Assembly (NCBI GenBank): GCA_022822405.1
Contig: JAJEBT010000203.1
Coordinates: 1 to 52,772, forward strand
Length of the DNA: 52,772 bases
Direction of reading: 5' to 3'
DNA from: Alphaproteobacteria bacterium
GTDB taxonomy: Bacteria; Pseudomonadota; Alphaproteobacteria; MPNO01; UBA830
Position numbers and translations under genes: made by a program. Shown here piece after piece: positions 7,467-17,065 of the stretch; positions within the stretch are counted from its first letter, which is position 1, and each line of letters starts with the position of its first letter. The notes beneath the pieces were generated by a model. The model did not search any database, was not told the origin of the DNA, and saw only the letters and a program-made list of their open reading frames with translations.

Positions 7467-8408
7467 ATGCTTGCGACAGAGCAGCGGCAGCTTCTGCTTC
7501 GTGGTCTCGTCGCGTGCAGGTTCGACGAGCTCACGATCGACACGCCACGAAACCGATTCGTGCGAGCGGCGCTGGAGAGGATCTCGCGGCTTGTGCGTCA
7601 ACACGAACTGCGACGACGCTGCAGGAAACTTGCCTCGGACATGAAGTCGATGGGGGTTTCAGGCGCTCCGCCTACTCGGCATCAAATGAGCCCCGACCGT
7701 TTTGGACGGCACGACGCGGATGACCGTTACATGGTGGCGGCAGCGAAACTGGCGTTGGACTTGGCGCTCCCTACCGAGGTATCCGGTCGGAACGCGCTCG
7801 CTTTGCCGGACCGGGAAGAGCGATGGGCACGGCGGCTATTTGAACGAGCCGTGGGCGGTTTCTACCGCGTGGTTCTGTCTTCCCGGGAGTGGCGAGTGTC
7901 CACCGGCAGGGCTTTGACCTGGGAGGTCGAAGAATCCACATCCGGAGTCAACCGGATCCTGCCAAACATGCAAACCGATATCGTCCTGGATGAATGGCAA
8001 TCAGGCAGAAGAATCGTGATCGATACGAAATTCACTTCGATTCTGAAGAGCGGTTGGTATCGCGACGAGACGCTGAGCAGCGCTTATCTGTACCAGATTT
8101 ACGCGTATTTGCGGTCACAAGTTGGTCGTGGAGACCGGTCAGCGGACCACGCCGAGGGACTACTGCTGCATCCTGCGGTGGGGGAAGGCGTCGACGAGTC
8201 CGCAATCATCCAGGGCCATCGCATCAGGTTTGCGACGGTCGATCTGGCTGCTTCCACATCGGCGATCCGAGAGCAAGTTGCTACGATTCGTTACGCCGTG
8301 ACCACCAGCGTACGGGGGCGAATGAAATTGGAACCCGCCTTGCGGGTCCGATGGACGCCCAGAACGCAAATCCTTTCAAACCCCACAACCGAAACGGCCT
8401 TGGGATAG
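7467..8408 (+). CDS. mcrC: McrC C-terminal fragment with PD-(D/E)XK nuclease
   Basis: 313 residues, same frame as the 7179-7454 fragment, 12 nt beyond its stop. The ATG at 7467 is preceded by AGGAAGG at 7454-7460 with a 6-nt spacer, a near-perfect Shine-Dalgarno sequence overlapping the TGA. Reinitiation after the stop is therefore plausible. The opening LATEQRQLLLRGLVACRFDELTIDTPRNRFVRAAL completes the McrC middle domain. The nuclease core is intact: NMQTDIVLD followed by RRIVIDTKFTSIL gives D…D-T-K of the PD-(D/E)XK fold, then the helix ETLSSAYLYQIYAYL. If both pieces are made and associate, the McrBC system could remain active. Otherwise the locus is a recent pseudogene. The gene converges on the DUF499 gene. 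Confidence 0.82.
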   Translation: MLATEQRQLLLRGLVACRFDELTIDTPRNRFVRAALERISRLVRQHELRRRCRKLASDMKSMGVSGAPPTRHQMSPDRFGRHDADDRYMVAAAKLALDLALPTEVSGRNALALPDREERWARRLFERAVGGFYRVVLSSREWRVSTGRALTWEVEESTSGVNRILPNMQTDIVLDEWQSGRRIVIDTKFTSILKSGWYRDETLSSAYLYQIYAYLRSQVGRGDRSADHAEGLLLHPAVGEGVDESAIIQGHRIRFATVDLAASTSAIREQVATIRYAVTTSVRGRMKLEPALRVRWTPRTQILSNPTTETALG

Positions 8409-8695
8409 GGATGGTCAAAGGGGTTTGCTACATTGGGCCACAGTAATCTTGCAAGATCGAACTTAGGTCGCGGCTATCGAGCAGTCAAGTCGCTGCCCCG
8501 TTTATGGATGTCGTGCTGCGCTGGGATCCGGGAACGATCCTCGAATGGATGGGAAACGGGCACGAAAACACAAAGACCAACATCCCCATGCCGGAGATGT
8601 CGGTCTGAGCTAACCCGACCCATTGATTTAACGTAATAAATCTCATCATCGACCGGGCAGATTCTTGGAGCTCGAGCCTTAATCCCAAGTGATCT
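8409..8695. other. Convergent intergenic region between mcrC and the DUF499 gene
   Basis: 287 bp. It contains a 34-codon ORF at 8504-8608 (ATG, ending PMPEMSV) with no recognisable family and no good ribosome binding site. It may be debris of an older gene. No strong terminator was seen; GGATC-N7-GATCC near 8521-8537 forms only a 5-bp stem. Confidence 0.3.
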
Positions 8696-11600
8696 TTATT
8701 CCCTCTCAAAGCTATGAGAGGTGAATTTTAGGGTTCGGCTATTCTCGGTGACGGTCCTAACGACGTTCTCCGGAACGCCGTCGGGAGTAATGGCCTCAAT
8801 CTCCAATGTCACGGTGACCGTCGCATCAACCAGACCGGATAGGTGGGCGATCACTTCCTCGGCGACCTGTCCGGCATCCCGCCCGACGCGGGCTGCGTCG
8901 AGTTTGACCGTGCCGTAGTATCGCTTCGGCTTCGCATTAACCCCAGCACCGCCATTCGAATCTTCTTCTGCAGCTTCGCGCTGGTCTCTTGCACCAGACT
9001 CGTCCGGTGAGTCGGAAGTCGGCGTCACGCCGCCTGAAGTTGAAGTCGCGGAGGGTTGGTCGGCCTCACGTTGCCGTAGCGCTACCTCCGGCTTTACAAG
9101 GAGTCCTTCGCTGAACTGCTCGACCAACCGGACCGACTGACCGCACCGCAAACCGCGGTACCGGTGGGTGGCTTCGTCGAACTCGTCCGCATAGGCAAAT
9201 GACTCGCGCTCCCACAGAAGCAAACCGAGCCCGTCTTGGATGGCACTGAGCAGGACTTCGGAGTCTTGCAACCGCGGCAGGTAGATGTAGCGGGAGAAGT
9301 CTTCTGCTAGTTGGCGGATAGCGACATCGTTGCCGCGCCATAACGGAGTGCGGTCAAGCTCCATTCTGAGTCGAGTACCGGCGAGAGAGGTCACCAGAAG
9401 CTCTTCCGAGCGTAGTTTCTTGCTGGCCCGCAGGGCGAGGCTCTCTTGACCCGATAACCGGTAGGCTTGCCACTGAACGGACGACTCAGGCGTCGTCTGC
9501 TCCGGTACAAGCAGCCACTGATACGCCTCCGGTAACCGTCCAATAACGGTACCGTCCGCAGACCTGAATTGTGTTTCCGCTTGCCGCACCTGGTGCGGAT
9601 CGAGGTTGAGCTCTTCCTTTTCTTCGAGAATCGACGACCATGCGAGGTAGCGGCGAACGGCCTCATCAAGGTCTTGCAGGCGCGTCTGATCGACGGCAAG
9701 GAACACGAGCGTGTTCTGGAAGATGCGTGGTGCGTTGCCGCGGTTATGCAGAATAGCGGCTGCCGCCGCCTGCGCCTTGTTGTTGGAATCCCGGCTATAA
9801 GGATGCTCGGTTCCGAGGGCAACGAGTCGGGCGTCCATGTCATCGGGTACGTCGGCGCCGGAATGTGGCACCGGATGGATACGCTTGAAATCTCCTGTTG
9901 TGTGCAGATCTGTGCGGAGCCGCGCCTCGATCTCGACGACAACCGGGTCAGTGTTTCGCTTGAACTGCTCGGCTCGGTCTTCCGCGAGTTTGGTAACGGT
10001 GGGCTGCGTCGAATACCAATAGCGCGGACCGTCCTGATAGAGGAAGGTCGCGGACGCGCTCAATCGCCTCAGTGCGTCGCCGAACACGGTCGGCGACTCC
10101 CCTGGCATCACGCAGCCGAGCTTAATGCGCCGATCCTCAATGCCGCGATTGGCTGCCGTCGCGTGCGGAGCGGAACCCATATATACGGCGCGAGCCACGC
10201 GCCGCGTGGCGGCGAACTTGCCAAGGTTAGGCACTTCGCCGTCGATTGTTAGCGGCAGGGCGTTCGGCCCGTCCACGTCTTTCTCGATGATAGGCTTCCA
10301 CTGATCCGACAGGTAACGGGTAAGCTCGTCACGCACGCGTGGGTCATCGATCGGGAGGTTGGCTGGCATGATCAGCGGGTTGCGGTCGCCTTTCTCCCAT
10401 AGACTATGAATAACGGCCGCCATCAACCGCAGTACGCCGCGCGTGCGTTGGAACTTCACCAGCGTTGACCAGTCCGTATAGAGCCGGTCGAACACCTCCG
10501 GATGAATGGGATAAGCGGCCCGCAGCCGCTTCTCATAGTTGACATCCTGGCATTCCGGGGGAAACTCTTGGTGCTGGCTGCGATAAAAGTCGGCGAAGGC
10601 GCGCGCGACATTGTCACGCGCGGTGAAATGCTCGCGCTCGATGAGAGGCTCGAACAGGCGTCGCCGAACGATTTCAAAGCCTTCCTCGGTACTCGCCGGT
10701 GACCAGGAAGACTCAACGCGCCCAATCACATTCCGGAGCCGTGCCAATGCCGTCCGCCCGCGTGCACCGCCCACTTCTTCGTCATCGGCCTGTGCGTGAG
10801 GTGAAGTGGCCGTGTCTGATGAAGGCAAGCTGATCACCAGCAGGCACTGTCTTGCGAGCTTGGCTGATTCCGTTAAGGCCTGCGCAAAGGTGAAATGGGT
10901 CTCGAAGCTGCCGGCGGGAAGGTCCGCATCGTCGTGGAGCTGGCGGGCATAGGCCACCCATTCGTCGACCAAAATCAGGGACGGTCCGTAGGCGTTCATC
11001 AGTTCGCGCAGAGTGTCGCCGGGGCTGGTCGCGCGCTCGTCGTCGTAGCGCACCTTCTCGAAGGCTGCCTTGCCGCCGAGCTGCCAAGCAAGCTCGCCCC
11101 AAAGCGTCTTGACCACCGTACCGTCTGGCTTGACCGACGGACTGCCAGGCGAGATCTTGTTTCCCACGAGTACTACGCGGTTGATCTCTGGGGGAAGCTT
11201 CTCGATGCCGGCTTCCGCCATCAGGCCATCGACACCAAGCAACTCGCCTGGCACGGTGTTCGAGAAGAGGTGATAGAGTGCCAGCATTGAGTGAGTCTTA
11301 CCGCCGCCGAAATTGGTCTGAAGTTGGACCACCGGATCGCCGCCGTCGCCGGACAATCGCTGCATGGCGCCGGTCAGCAAACTCTTCAGGCTCTCGGTCA
11401 GATAGGTGCGTCCGAAGAACTCGGCGGGATTACGATACTCCTCGGAGCCCTCGCCGAGATGGACCTGCCACAAATCGGCGGCGAACTCGGCCTGTTGATA
11501 GCGCCCACTCGCCACGTCCCTGTGCGGAGTCACTACCTCGCGCCAAGGCTTGAGAGAACCTGTGACATGGCTCTCCACGGCACCAGCTCCGCGCCGCCTC

Positions 11601-12049
11601 TCGCTTCGGGCTTGTTCTTCGAAAATGAGCCGTCGTAGTTCCATCTTCATGCGGTTGACGTCTTCAGCTTCTCGCGCTGAAATGGCAGTAAGTAGACGGC
11701 CAATGGAATCGAGCGCTCGGTCTGCATCGTCACTGGAGAATGCGTTCTGATGTGCCCAGCTATTTCGATGACTGCGGATCTCACTCACCAAGCTGCGCTC
11801 TGCACGGCCAAGCGTCTTGCGGAATACGTCGTTCCAGCACTCCCACATAAGCTTGAGGAGCCCGGCGGCATCCCATTGTGAGACCGGCCTCTCGGCCAGC
11901 ATCGGGTCTTCCGCAAAGCGGCGTATTGTGTCCATGCGAACCGTACCTGCCTTGACGGCCGCGTGGATTTCTCGGTCAACAAAAGGGCCAAGCCCGGTCT
12001 TCAAGAGGTCCAGTGCCTTGCCAACACGTTCCTGGTTGGTGATCGCCAT
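8696..12049 (-). CDS. DUF499-family ATPase with N-terminal HEPN-like (Swt1-type) domain
   Basis: 1117 residues from the ATG at 12049. That ATG has AGGTGAGG 6 nt upstream and beats the GTG at 12061, which overlaps the methyltransferase stop. Residues 1-135 form a Swt1-like HEPN domain with the nuclease-type R-x4-H motif R95-NSWA-H100 (IRSHRNSWAH), as in HEPN ribonucleases. Around 240-262 lies the P-loop QTNFGGGKTHSMLALYHLF, and SLILVDEWVAYARQL is the Walker B strand. This is the DUF499 (COG1483) ATPase, which recurs beside DUF1156 methylases and helicases in defence loci and resembles the BrxC/PglY ATPases. The C-terminal 120 residues (after ATSTSGGVTP) are a low-complexity linker and a small beta domain. 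It is last in the five-gene operon. Whether the HEPN domain cuts RNA or only mediates assembly is unknown. Confidence 0.85.
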   Translation of the reverse strand: MAITNQERVGKALDLLKTGLGPFVDREIHAAVKAGTVRMDTIRRFAEDPMLAERPVSQWDAAGLLKLMWECWNDVFRKTLGRAERSLVSEIRSHRNSWAHQNAFSSDDADRALDSIGRLLTAISAREAEDVNRMKMELRRLIFEEQARSERRRGAGAVESHVTGSLKPWREVVTPHRDVASGRYQQAEFAADLWQVHLGEGSEEYRNPAEFFGRTYLTESLKSLLTGAMQRLSGDGGDPVVQLQTNFGGGKTHSMLALYHLFSNTVPGELLGVDGLMAEAGIEKLPPEINRVVLVGNKISPGSPSVKPDGTVVKTLWGELAWQLGGKAAFEKVRYDDERATSPGDTLRELMNAYGPSLILVDEWVAYARQLHDDADLPAGSFETHFTFAQALTESAKLARQCLLVISLPSSDTATSPHAQADDEEVGGARGRTALARLRNVIGRVESSWSPASTEEGFEIVRRRLFEPLIEREHFTARDNVARAFADFYRSQHQEFPPECQDVNYEKRLRAAYPIHPEVFDRLYTDWSTLVKFQRTRGVLRLMAAVIHSLWEKGDRNPLIMPANLPIDDPRVRDELTRYLSDQWKPIIEKDVDGPNALPLTIDGEVPNLGKFAATRRVARAVYMGSAPHATAANRGIEDRRIKLGCVMPGESPTVFGDALRRLSASATFLYQDGPRYWYSTQPTVTKLAEDRAEQFKRNTDPVVVEIEARLRTDLHTTGDFKRIHPVPHSGADVPDDMDARLVALGTEHPYSRDSNNKAQAAAAAILHNRGNAPRIFQNTLVFLAVDQTRLQDLDEAVRRYLAWSSILEEKEELNLDPHQVRQAETQFRSADGTVIGRLPEAYQWLLVPEQTTPESSVQWQAYRLSGQESLALRASKKLRSEELLVTSLAGTRLRMELDRTPLWRGNDVAIRQLAEDFSRYIYLPRLQDSEVLLSAIQDGLGLLLWERESFAYADEFDEATHRYRGLRCGQSVRLVEQFSEGLLVKPEVALRQREADQPSATSTSGGVTPTSDSPDESGARDQREAAEEDSNGGAGVNAKPKRYYGTVKLDAARVGRDAGQVAEEVIAHLSGLVDATVTVTLEIEAITPDGVPENVVRTVTENSRTLKFTSHSFERE

Positions 12050-12057
12050 GACTCGCC

Positions 12058-15054
12058 TCACCTAAACATTTCGGCCTGAGCCGGGCTCGCGTTGGACACT
12101 ACCTCGCGTGCAAGCCGGATGATTTCCGGCCAACTCTGGACGAGGCCGTTGTATGAAAGTGCTTCGGCTGCCCGTTTCCTGCGTTCAGCAACGGTGTACA
12201 GGCGATAGGCGAGCTCGCGGACGATTTCCGCCTGGGCGCCGAGCTTGGCGACGAGTCCAGCGGCTGTACTTTCGCCTTCAGCCTCAAGTACGCGGATAAT
12301 GTGATGTACGCTCTCCCAGATGGTCAGGCGTGGGTCAGTCGTTGGGTCCCAGTGCTCGGGCAGCTCTTGGGGTCTTAGAAGGCGCACCTTACCGGCTTTC
12401 GAGGTCGCGATGCCGGCTTCGACAAGGCCTGACACCGCTGTGTTCTTAGCGCGTGCTAGCACATCGGCAACGCCGAATTCGCCATCGTTGAAGCCGAACT
12501 GTTCGAACCAAGCGATGGCAAACCGGCTATCGGCGTCAAAATCGCCCTCCTGTTCGGCGAGCACCTCGTCAAGGACTTGATTGATGATGGCGAGCGCCCC
12601 GCGCACAGAAAGCTGCTTGCCCTCTGCCCCTACAACCTTTGAGTAGCGTGTAAAGACCGCCATACCTGGGCCGATGGAAGCCTGTGCGAGATCGACTGGT
12701 GCGATGTTGCCTCGTTGAAGCTGAGCGAGTGCGACTGGGAGCTCAGACTTGAGGGCGTTCAGAAAGTCACGCCGAGTTACGGTGGCAGCATCAATTGCAC
12801 GTGGGCGACAGACGAGCACAACCGATGAGGCAAGTGCAGAAACGTTTTTCTTAAGATTTCCTGTGTATTCTGTTCGTATCGGCCATGTACCGCTAACAGC
12901 GAAGCCTGCTCGGATGACAGCGTCTAGAAAGGTTTCCCAACCCGTCGACGCTGTGCCGTTCTTACCGTCGGTCTCCGATTGTCTGAATGCGTAATATATT
13001 GTTGTTGGGAAGCCAGGATGTGTTTGATTAGCCAAGCGGTGCATCGCATTTGTCATCCCATCGAGAAAGAACTGTTCAGCGGCATCCTTTCCGCCATGGC
13101 GGTACGGAGTCGCTACAAGTTCTTCGGCTTTCGGAACCGCGATTGTGGAAAAGATATCTTTAAAAATCGGACGAAGCATGCGACGCATCCAAACATAAAA
13201 GAAGTCAGACAAATCGGCATAACCGATGTTGTCATAGTATGGTGGATCTGTAGAAACTATACGGTCAGATGAGATTTCCTGGGAGCTCGCATCATACTGC
13301 AATGAAAGGCCTGATGAATGATTGCCAAGCCCCTCCAACATCTGACATGCCTGCTTAATGCCAAGTAGGAAATTTCCGGACGAATCACTAATTGGATTTG
13401 CTTCTGCATAGTCCCATACCATGGGAAGCGCTTGGCGACCAAATGTAGAGACAATGCCGTCTCGTGTTTGGTGCCACGCGCAAAGAGATGACCAGTAATT
13501 GGCACCCTTATCGACCGCGAACGCCAAATACACTGCCACAGCGTTGGCGTAGGCATCCGCGCAGGTGTTGCTATCGTTCAGCAGCTTGCCGTCCTTGGAT
13601 TTGCTGGCAGCGAGCGCATCGGTCTTCACCTTTTCCCGCGCCTCCTGGACGAGATCGGAAAAGGTGTTCAGCGCTACGAGCTGGCGCGGAGTGAACAGGT
13701 CGCCGAACGTCTTGAGGCCGTAAAGAGGTGGCGAGAACCACCGAGGATTCTTGGGCATGGGGACGTCAGGTTTCCATTTTGGCTGCGCTTGCCTTGCAAT
13801 CTTCTCATGTTCTGGCGTTGGCGAAAGATAAACGCGACCCCGGTTACCTTCCGCGACGATTGCCATCAGACGGGCACCCATGCGATCCGCCCTAGCTTCA
13901 GAGTAGATATGCCCTGCCTCGATTGGTCCGCCGGACATGATACACCGGAAATTTGCGCCACGGCCGAGCTTCGTGCCGGCCTTCGCTGCCTTCACATCAT
14001 TCGGCTTGCCAACCTTCACGTTGAAGCGGTGGCCACCGCTCTCGATCACCGGCTCGACATAGGCCTCTTTACCGGCCTTCGCGGAAAGCGTGAAGGTCGA
14101 GGCAAGCGGCACGTCGATGTGGCGGAAGGCTGGGTTTGGGCTCTTCACCGTGCGTGCCCAAAGCCAGGCAATTACCGTGAGCTTGCGGCCGATATAGGGC
14201 TTCAAGTCCGGTCGCTCACTCGTCATCTCAGTGGTGATTTCGACTTTTGGATAGAGATGGCCAATCCGCTTCGCCGCTTCGTCGCGCATCCATGTCCCGT
14301 AGTGACGCACGTCCTCGGCAAGACCCTGAGCACCCTTCCAGCGCTTGTGCAGGTCGCGCTCAGGACTAACCGGAGGCAGTCCGGCGAACTTCGGCGGGAT
14401 CTCGATCATGGCCTTGTTGATTAGCACGGCGACGGGATTGAGGTCGGATGCCCAGGCTTCCAGCCCTAGTCGTTGCGCCTCGAGAGGCAGCGCTCCGCCG
14501 CCAGCGAACGGGTCATGGAAGGCTGGCAGCTGGCTGCGGTCGAACAGCTCCTTTGCTCGTGGATGGTCCGCGTTGTCGGCGCAGGCGCGCCGCCAGCTCT
14601 GCCAGATTTCGGCGCGCGCCTTCTCCAGAACGTGCTCGTTTGTCGTGTTCTCCCACTTAACTAGGTCCTCAATGATGGCGAACAGGCGCTTGCGCTCGAT
14701 GTCTGCGGCACAGTCCTCCAGCGTTGGCTTAGGCCCCGGCTCGGGCACGTCCGCGCCGTTCGCAGCCTCATACTCTGCCTTGCGCATTTCCCAGAGGGCA
14801 TGGCGCTTCTTGAGTTCGCGCTCGGCCGCCCGTCTCGTCTCCGGTATGCCAAGAAGCGTGTCCACATATTCCGACGGATCATCCACCATCTGCCCAAAGA
14901 TCACAGCTCGCGCAGCGGCCAAGGGCCGCCGCGCCCACCACAGATGAAGAGTGGACGGATGACCATGTCGGATGGATTTTTCACGCGCTGAGGCGATGTT
15001 GATCGCCTCCAGCGGCAGGGCGACTTCAATGAGCTTTTTCGTAGTGTGCTTCAT
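12058..15054 (-). CDS. DUF1156 DNA methyltransferase (adenine-specific, COG1743-like)
   Basis: 998 residues. The N-terminus [44 protein letters not shown] is the DUF1156 signature. The SAM-binding motif is [29 protein letters not shown] at 181-209 and the catalytic motif is [10 protein letters not shown] from D603. The DPPY tetrad points to amino-group (N6-adenine or N4-cytosine) methylation. In DUF499/DUF1156 loci it is the presumed self-marking enzyme. The start overlaps the stop of the HNH gene by 4 nt. Base composition falls sharply in the middle of the gene (about 12,830-13,560, many A/T runs) relative to both ends, suggesting that the catalytic/target-recognition part was exchanged by recombination. 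The reading frame is intact. The recognition sequence cannot be read from the gene. Confidence 0.9.
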   Translation of the reverse strand: MKHTTKKLIEVALPLEAINIASAREKSIRHGHPSTLHLWWARRPLAAARAVIFGQMVDDPSEYVDTLLGIPETRRAAERELKKRHALWEMRKAEYEAANGADVPEPGPKPTLEDCAADIERKRLFAIIEDLVKWENTTNEHVLEKARAEIWQSWRRACADNADHPRAKELFDRSQLPAFHDPFAGGGALPLEAQRLGLEAWASDLNPVAVLINKAMIEIPPKFAGLPPVSPERDLHKRWKGAQGLAEDVRHYGTWMRDEAAKRIGHLYPKVEITTEMTSERPDLKPYIGRKLTVIAWLWARTVKSPNPAFRHIDVPLASTFTLSAKAGKEAYVEPVIESGGHRFNVKVGKPNDVKAAKAGTKLGRGANFRCIMSGGPIEAGHIYSEARADRMGARLMAIVAEGNRGRVYLSPTPEHEKIARQAQPKWKPDVPMPKNPRWFSPPLYGLKTFGDLFTPRQLVALNTFSDLVQEAREKVKTDALAASKSKDGKLLNDSNTCADAYANAVAVYLAFAVDKGANYWSSLCAWHQTRDGIVSTFGRQALPMVWDYAEANPISDSSGNFLLGIKQACQMLEGLGNHSSGLSLQYDASSQEISSDRIVSTDPPYYDNIGYADLSDFFYVWMRRMLRPIFKDIFSTIAVPKAEELVATPYRHGGKDAAEQFFLDGMTNAMHRLANQTHPGFPTTIYYAFRQSETDGKNGTASTGWETFLDAVIRAGFAVSGTWPIRTEYTGNLKKNVSALASSVVLVCRPRAIDAATVTRRDFLNALKSELPVALAQLQRGNIAPVDLAQASIGPGMAVFTRYSKVVGAEGKQLSVRGALAIINQVLDEVLAEQEGDFDADSRFAIAWFEQFGFNDGEFGVADVLARAKNTAVSGLVEAGIATSKAGKVRLLRPQELPEHWDPTTDPRLTIWESVHHIIRVLEAEGESTAAGLVAKLGAQAEIVRELAYRLYTVAERRKRAAEALSYNGLVQSWPEIIRLAREVVSNASPAQAEMFR

Positions 15055-15668
15055 GGCTCAAGGATTTGTTTTGAAAGAGAATAAAATTCCTTGAGTCGCC
15101 CGTCTCCATCGGCGTGGAGATACTCCTGTCGCAACCAGTCCACCAAATCCACATCCGGCTCATCGCCCAAAGTAGCGATCAGACACTGAGCATGCCGTCG
15201 TCTACGATCAGTAAGGCGTGCACAGTCCAGGCCGAGATAGCCGATCAGGTAGGAGGCCTTGTCCCGATCCTCGCTCGTTGGCGCGATGCTGCCATTAGGG
15301 AGATATCGCAACAGTTTCGCGGTTGCGGGCTCATGTGGCGGGAGAAAACGGCTAGCATCCCACGAATGCGCGGATTGATGATCCTTGAAATGCCCGCAAT
15401 GATTGGCATTTCCGCCGTTACATGACAATGCCAGGTTGGAATGGTCATAGGTTCGCGCTGGATTCCAGCTCCGCGGTTCCATGTGCTCGATATGACTATC
15501 CCTGTCATGCACCTCCGATTCACAGTAGCAACAAAGAAGCTGTTGCTCGCATTGTAGGCCCTGACGCACGGAAGCGTGGCACGGCGAGCCAATAAACCCA
15601 TCCCAGCTTTGGTTTGCAGGCTGGTGCGCAAGACAGGAAGGCGGTGAAGTACGCTGGATTGTTTTCAT
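15051..15668 (-). CDS. PtuB-like HNH endonuclease (Septu / retron-Ec78 effector type)
   Basis: 205 residues, normal for PtuB. A zinc/HNH core is visible: CCYC at 46-49, the H59-I-E-H62 metal motif with MEPRS, N78 in [10 protein letters not shown], and [12 protein letters not shown] around 83-94. This spacing is the TIGR02646/PtuB pattern. In Septu and in retron Ec78, PtuB is the DNA-cutting or tRNA-cutting effector held by the PtuA ATPase. Its partner, the PtuA-like ATPase, lies directly upstream with a 4-nt overlap, and its own stop overlaps the methyltransferase start by 4 nt. No reverse transcriptase or msr-msd RNA is nearby, so this is not a retron. Finding the pair inside a DUF1156/DUF499 operon is unusual. 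Confidence 0.82.
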   Translation of the reverse strand: MKTIQRTSPPSCLAHQPANQSWDGFIGSPCHASVRQGLQCEQQLLCCYCESEVHDRDSHIEHMEPRSWNPARTYDHSNLALSCNGGNANHCGHFKDHQSAHSWDASRFLPPHEPATAKLLRYLPNGSIAPTSEDRDKASYLIGYLGLDCARLTDRRRRHAQCLIATLGDEPDVDLVDWLRQEYLHADGDGRLKEFYSLSKQILEP

Positions 15669-17065
15669 TTTTTGCCCAATGCTCTTATCTGTCTAATCCG
15701 AAGATCTGCGCTGCGCAGGTCGGGATCACTCTGGCCAAGCGCTGTCTCCAATTCGCTCCTTAAGTCTTGAGCCTCTTTGCTGTCGTGATTGCCTTCTTCG
15801 ATTAAACCCAAGTAAGCGTGCAATTTGCTAACAGTGTCGACGTTCTGTGGGCGCGCATGCGTGCCAAAGACCTCGGCAAGCACACGCGAGTTCTCCGCAC
15901 CGTATGTTCCAACATCCTCAGGAAGATTTTCGAACTGATGATCGGAGCCGAGTAGATAAACGTGTTCGCGTTGCACCGTCGTCAGAACCGCCGGGCTGTG
16001 TGTGGAAACGATGATCTGAGTGTTGGGGAAGGCGGATTGAAGGCTGGGAACGATTGTCTGTTGCCACCGCGGATGAAGATGCAACTCTATCTCATCGATG
16101 AGCAGGATTCCGGGGGCATCGAGCGGATTCTGCCGATTCGGGTTGGCTAGTGCTAGGCGACGCGCGAAGTCGAGAACCAGCGCCAATAAGTTTCGATAGC
16201 CGTCACTGAGCTGCGCCAACTCAAAGGCCTGCGGTAAGCCTTCTGAATTCTGCAGGTCAATCATCAGGCGTGGCGGGCTGCCATCAAAGTAGATGCGTTC
16301 GACCCCCTCGATCGTGCTCCTTAGGGCCTGTCGGATAGCGCGCAAGCTTGAGAATTCGGTCGGGTCGGTTTCCCGACGGTCGGCCTGAGCGCGCAACTCT
16401 TCATTTTCGCGCAGATAGAGCCATTGACACATCGCCGTAAAACTCGCGCCAGCATTTAGAGCGTTGGCGAAGGCTTCGATTCGGGAGACCTCGACCCTAA
16501 AGATGTCGCCGAGATCCGGCATTCCGTTGATACGCCGGCTTGCACGGTAGTACGCTACCACCGGCAATGGGATGAGCGCCTGAGGGGAGCTCTTGCGAAT
16601 TTCGTCCCAGATCGTTTGAAAGTAACGGTTCAATCGCGAAAGTCGCTCCGAAGCCCTTGTGTCATAGCTGAACGTATTGGGTCGGGTAAATTGAATGTAT
16701 TCCGACCACTCTAAAGTTATTGGCTGGCCTGTCAGGGGTGTTTCGGTAAACTCGTCGACCTCGTAGAAATCTATAGCGGTAGCCCGCACCTGTACGAACG
16801 ATTGCCGTCCTCCTATAGGGTCTGCCGCGCTCGGGTCGATGTATATATCCGTCGGCTCAAGCGCAGCGCCCTGAGCGGCACGCTGACGTTTCCCTCCTGC
16901 GTCATTGGCCGCGATGACCTCATAGAGAGCTATAGCGATGGCATCGAGGACACTGCTCTTCCCGGCACCGTTTGCGCCCACAATGACGTTTATGTCCGGC
17001 TGCAGATCGATCGTCAGGGACTTGAAGCAGCGGAAGTAAGTGATCTCCACCTTCGAAAGCTTCAT
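15665..17065 (-). CDS. PtuA-like AAA/ABC-type ATPase
   Basis: 466 residues. Walker A GANGAGKSS lies at 30-38, the ABC-type signature LSDGYRNLLALVLDF at 286-300, Walker B GILLIDEIELHLHPRWQ at 319-335, and the switch STHSPAVLTT after it. The opening MKLSKVEITYFRCFKSLTIDL is the standard start of SMC-like OLD/PtuA ATPases. In Septu the ATPase forms a ring that restrains PtuB and releases it on phage infection or nucleotide depletion. The gene overlaps the helicase upstream (17062-17065) and the HNH gene downstream (15665-15668) by 4 nt each. It lacks a TOPRIM nuclease domain, which favours PtuA over an OLD nuclease. A generic ATP-sensing regulatory ATPase is the alternative. Confidence 0.82.
   Translation of the reverse strand: MKLSKVEITYFRCFKSLTIDLQPDINVIVGANGAGKSSVLDAIAIALYEVIAANDAGGKRQRAAQGAALEPTDIYIDPSAADPIGGRQSFVQVRATAIDFYEVDEFTETPLTGQPITLEWSEYIQFTRPNTFSYDTRASERLSRLNRYFQTIWDEIRKSSPQALIPLPVVAYYRASRRINGMPDLGDIFRVEVSRIEAFANALNAGASFTAMCQWLYLRENEELRAQADRRETDPTEFSSLRAIRQALRSTIEGVERIYFDGSPPRLMIDLQNSEGLPQAFELAQLSDGYRNLLALVLDFARRLALANPNRQNPLDAPGILLIDEIELHLHPRWQQTIVPSLQSAFPNTQIIVSTHSPAVLTTVQREHVYLLGSDHQFENLPEDVGTYGAENSRVLAEVFGTHARPQNVDTVSKLHAYLGLIEEGNHDSKEAQDLRSELETALGQSDPDLRSADLRIRQIRALGKK

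Noticed and set aside
15051..17065. Retron Ec78
   Set aside because: PtuA/PtuB-like proteins are present but there is no reverse transcriptase gene or msr-msd region within the operon or its flanks.
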